Shown here piece after piece: positions 63,869 to 64,000 of a stretch of 64,000 nt of DNA (positions are counted from its first letter, which is position 1; every line of letters begins with the position of its first letter). Where the stretch lies: contig NZ_LNRZ01000005.1 in the NCBI RefSeq assembly GCF_001468265.1, forward strand, positions 248,001 through 312,000. The letters run 5' to 3'. Origin of the DNA: Sphingopyxis sp. H050. GTDB lineage: Bacteria; Pseudomonadota; Alphaproteobacteria; Sphingomonadales; Sphingomonadaceae. The translations under genes and the position numbers were made by a program. Below the pieces are notes generated by a model that was not told the DNA's origin, made no database searches, and saw only the letters and a program-made list of their open reading frames with translations.

Positions 63869-64000
63869 CTATTCGAGAAATTCCGGCCCGCTCCGTATCA
63901 GCGGACGTGCCCGGTGGTCCAGTGCAATCGCGTCGATGCACATCATAACCGCCGCCGGATAGCGGGTCCACGCTGAACGCAGGCTGAGCGGGGGGATCAG
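63869..64000 (-). CDS. 3' end of an unidentified gene (partial)
   Basis: An open frame enters from the right edge and ends at TAG (63871-63869), seven bases before the surA start. It reads 43 residues, including RSAWTRYPAAVMMCIDAIAL and ending RSGPEFLE. lptD is commonly found upstream of surA, but this end does not resemble the beta-barrel C-terminus of LptD, which usually ends in an aromatic residue. The identity is unknown, and it could be a chance frame. Confidence 0.35.
   Translation of the reverse strand: MIPPLSLRSAWTRYPAAVMMCIDAIALDHRARPLIRSGPEFLE

Overview
The window looks like a chromosomal segment from an alphaproteobacterium of the order Sphingomonadales, most likely Sphingopyxis or a close relative. 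The evidence is high-GC coding throughout, the block rpmF-plsX-fabH-ihfA-MerR, a class I lysyl-tRNA synthetase, a ctaB/ctaG/ctaE/DUF983/SURF1/thrC cytochrome oxidase block, an Oar-like TonB receptor, and dispersed palindromes of the kind common in sphingomonads. The genus is inferred from remembered gene order, not from a search. I see no rRNA, tRNA, CRISPR array, prophage or IS element.

Layout. 0-3.9 kb: MAPEG protein, then rpmF-plsX-fabH-ihfA-MerR. 3.9-8.1 kb (minus): SixA-like phosphatase, XPD/DinG-type helicase, a GIY-YIG nuclease boxed by inverted palindromes, and a PilZ protein. 8.4-13.2 kb: lysK, a DUF3291 protein, a short asparaginase, and a bufferin-type copper RiPP cassette bufABC behind a candidate SigF promoter. 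13.2-20.8 kb: desaturase, a GGDEF-EAL-PilZ protein, amidohydrolase, an RcnB-like protein with six metal-loop-like repeats, an orphan 2Fe-2S subunit and a class II aldolase. 21-26 kb: rpsU, an FKBP, a PerM-family protein and pyrE-pdxJ-acpS-lepB. 26.3-35.1 kb: the aa3-type cytochrome c oxidase operon with its assembly factors, then thrC and a methyltransferase.

35-57 kb is the main accessory region, a glucan/glucoside utilisation locus. A lipoprotein endo-glucanase candidate (Glycoamylase/GH144 family), a GH3 beta-glucosidase, a TonB receptor and a 10-gene minus-strand operon (FHS sugar symporter, GH97, ABC ATPase, LacI regulator, binding lipoprotein, two permeases, esterase, GH1, EEP hydrolase) appear to form one regulon. 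Two near-identical LacI-type operators sit in front of the TonB receptor and in front of the symporter. 57-64 kb returns to housekeeping genes: guaB, rsmB, a TPR protein, and surA-pdxA-ksgA on the minus strand.

The least ordinary features are: (i) several families of small inverted repeats (REPIN-like) whose stems covary between copies, that supply Shine-Dalgarno sequences to two genes, that interrupt one signal-peptide region, and that bracket the GIY-YIG nuclease gene; and (ii) in the bufferin cassette, a perfect 13-bp hairpin after bufA followed by an in-frame degenerate second copy of the cysteine core.
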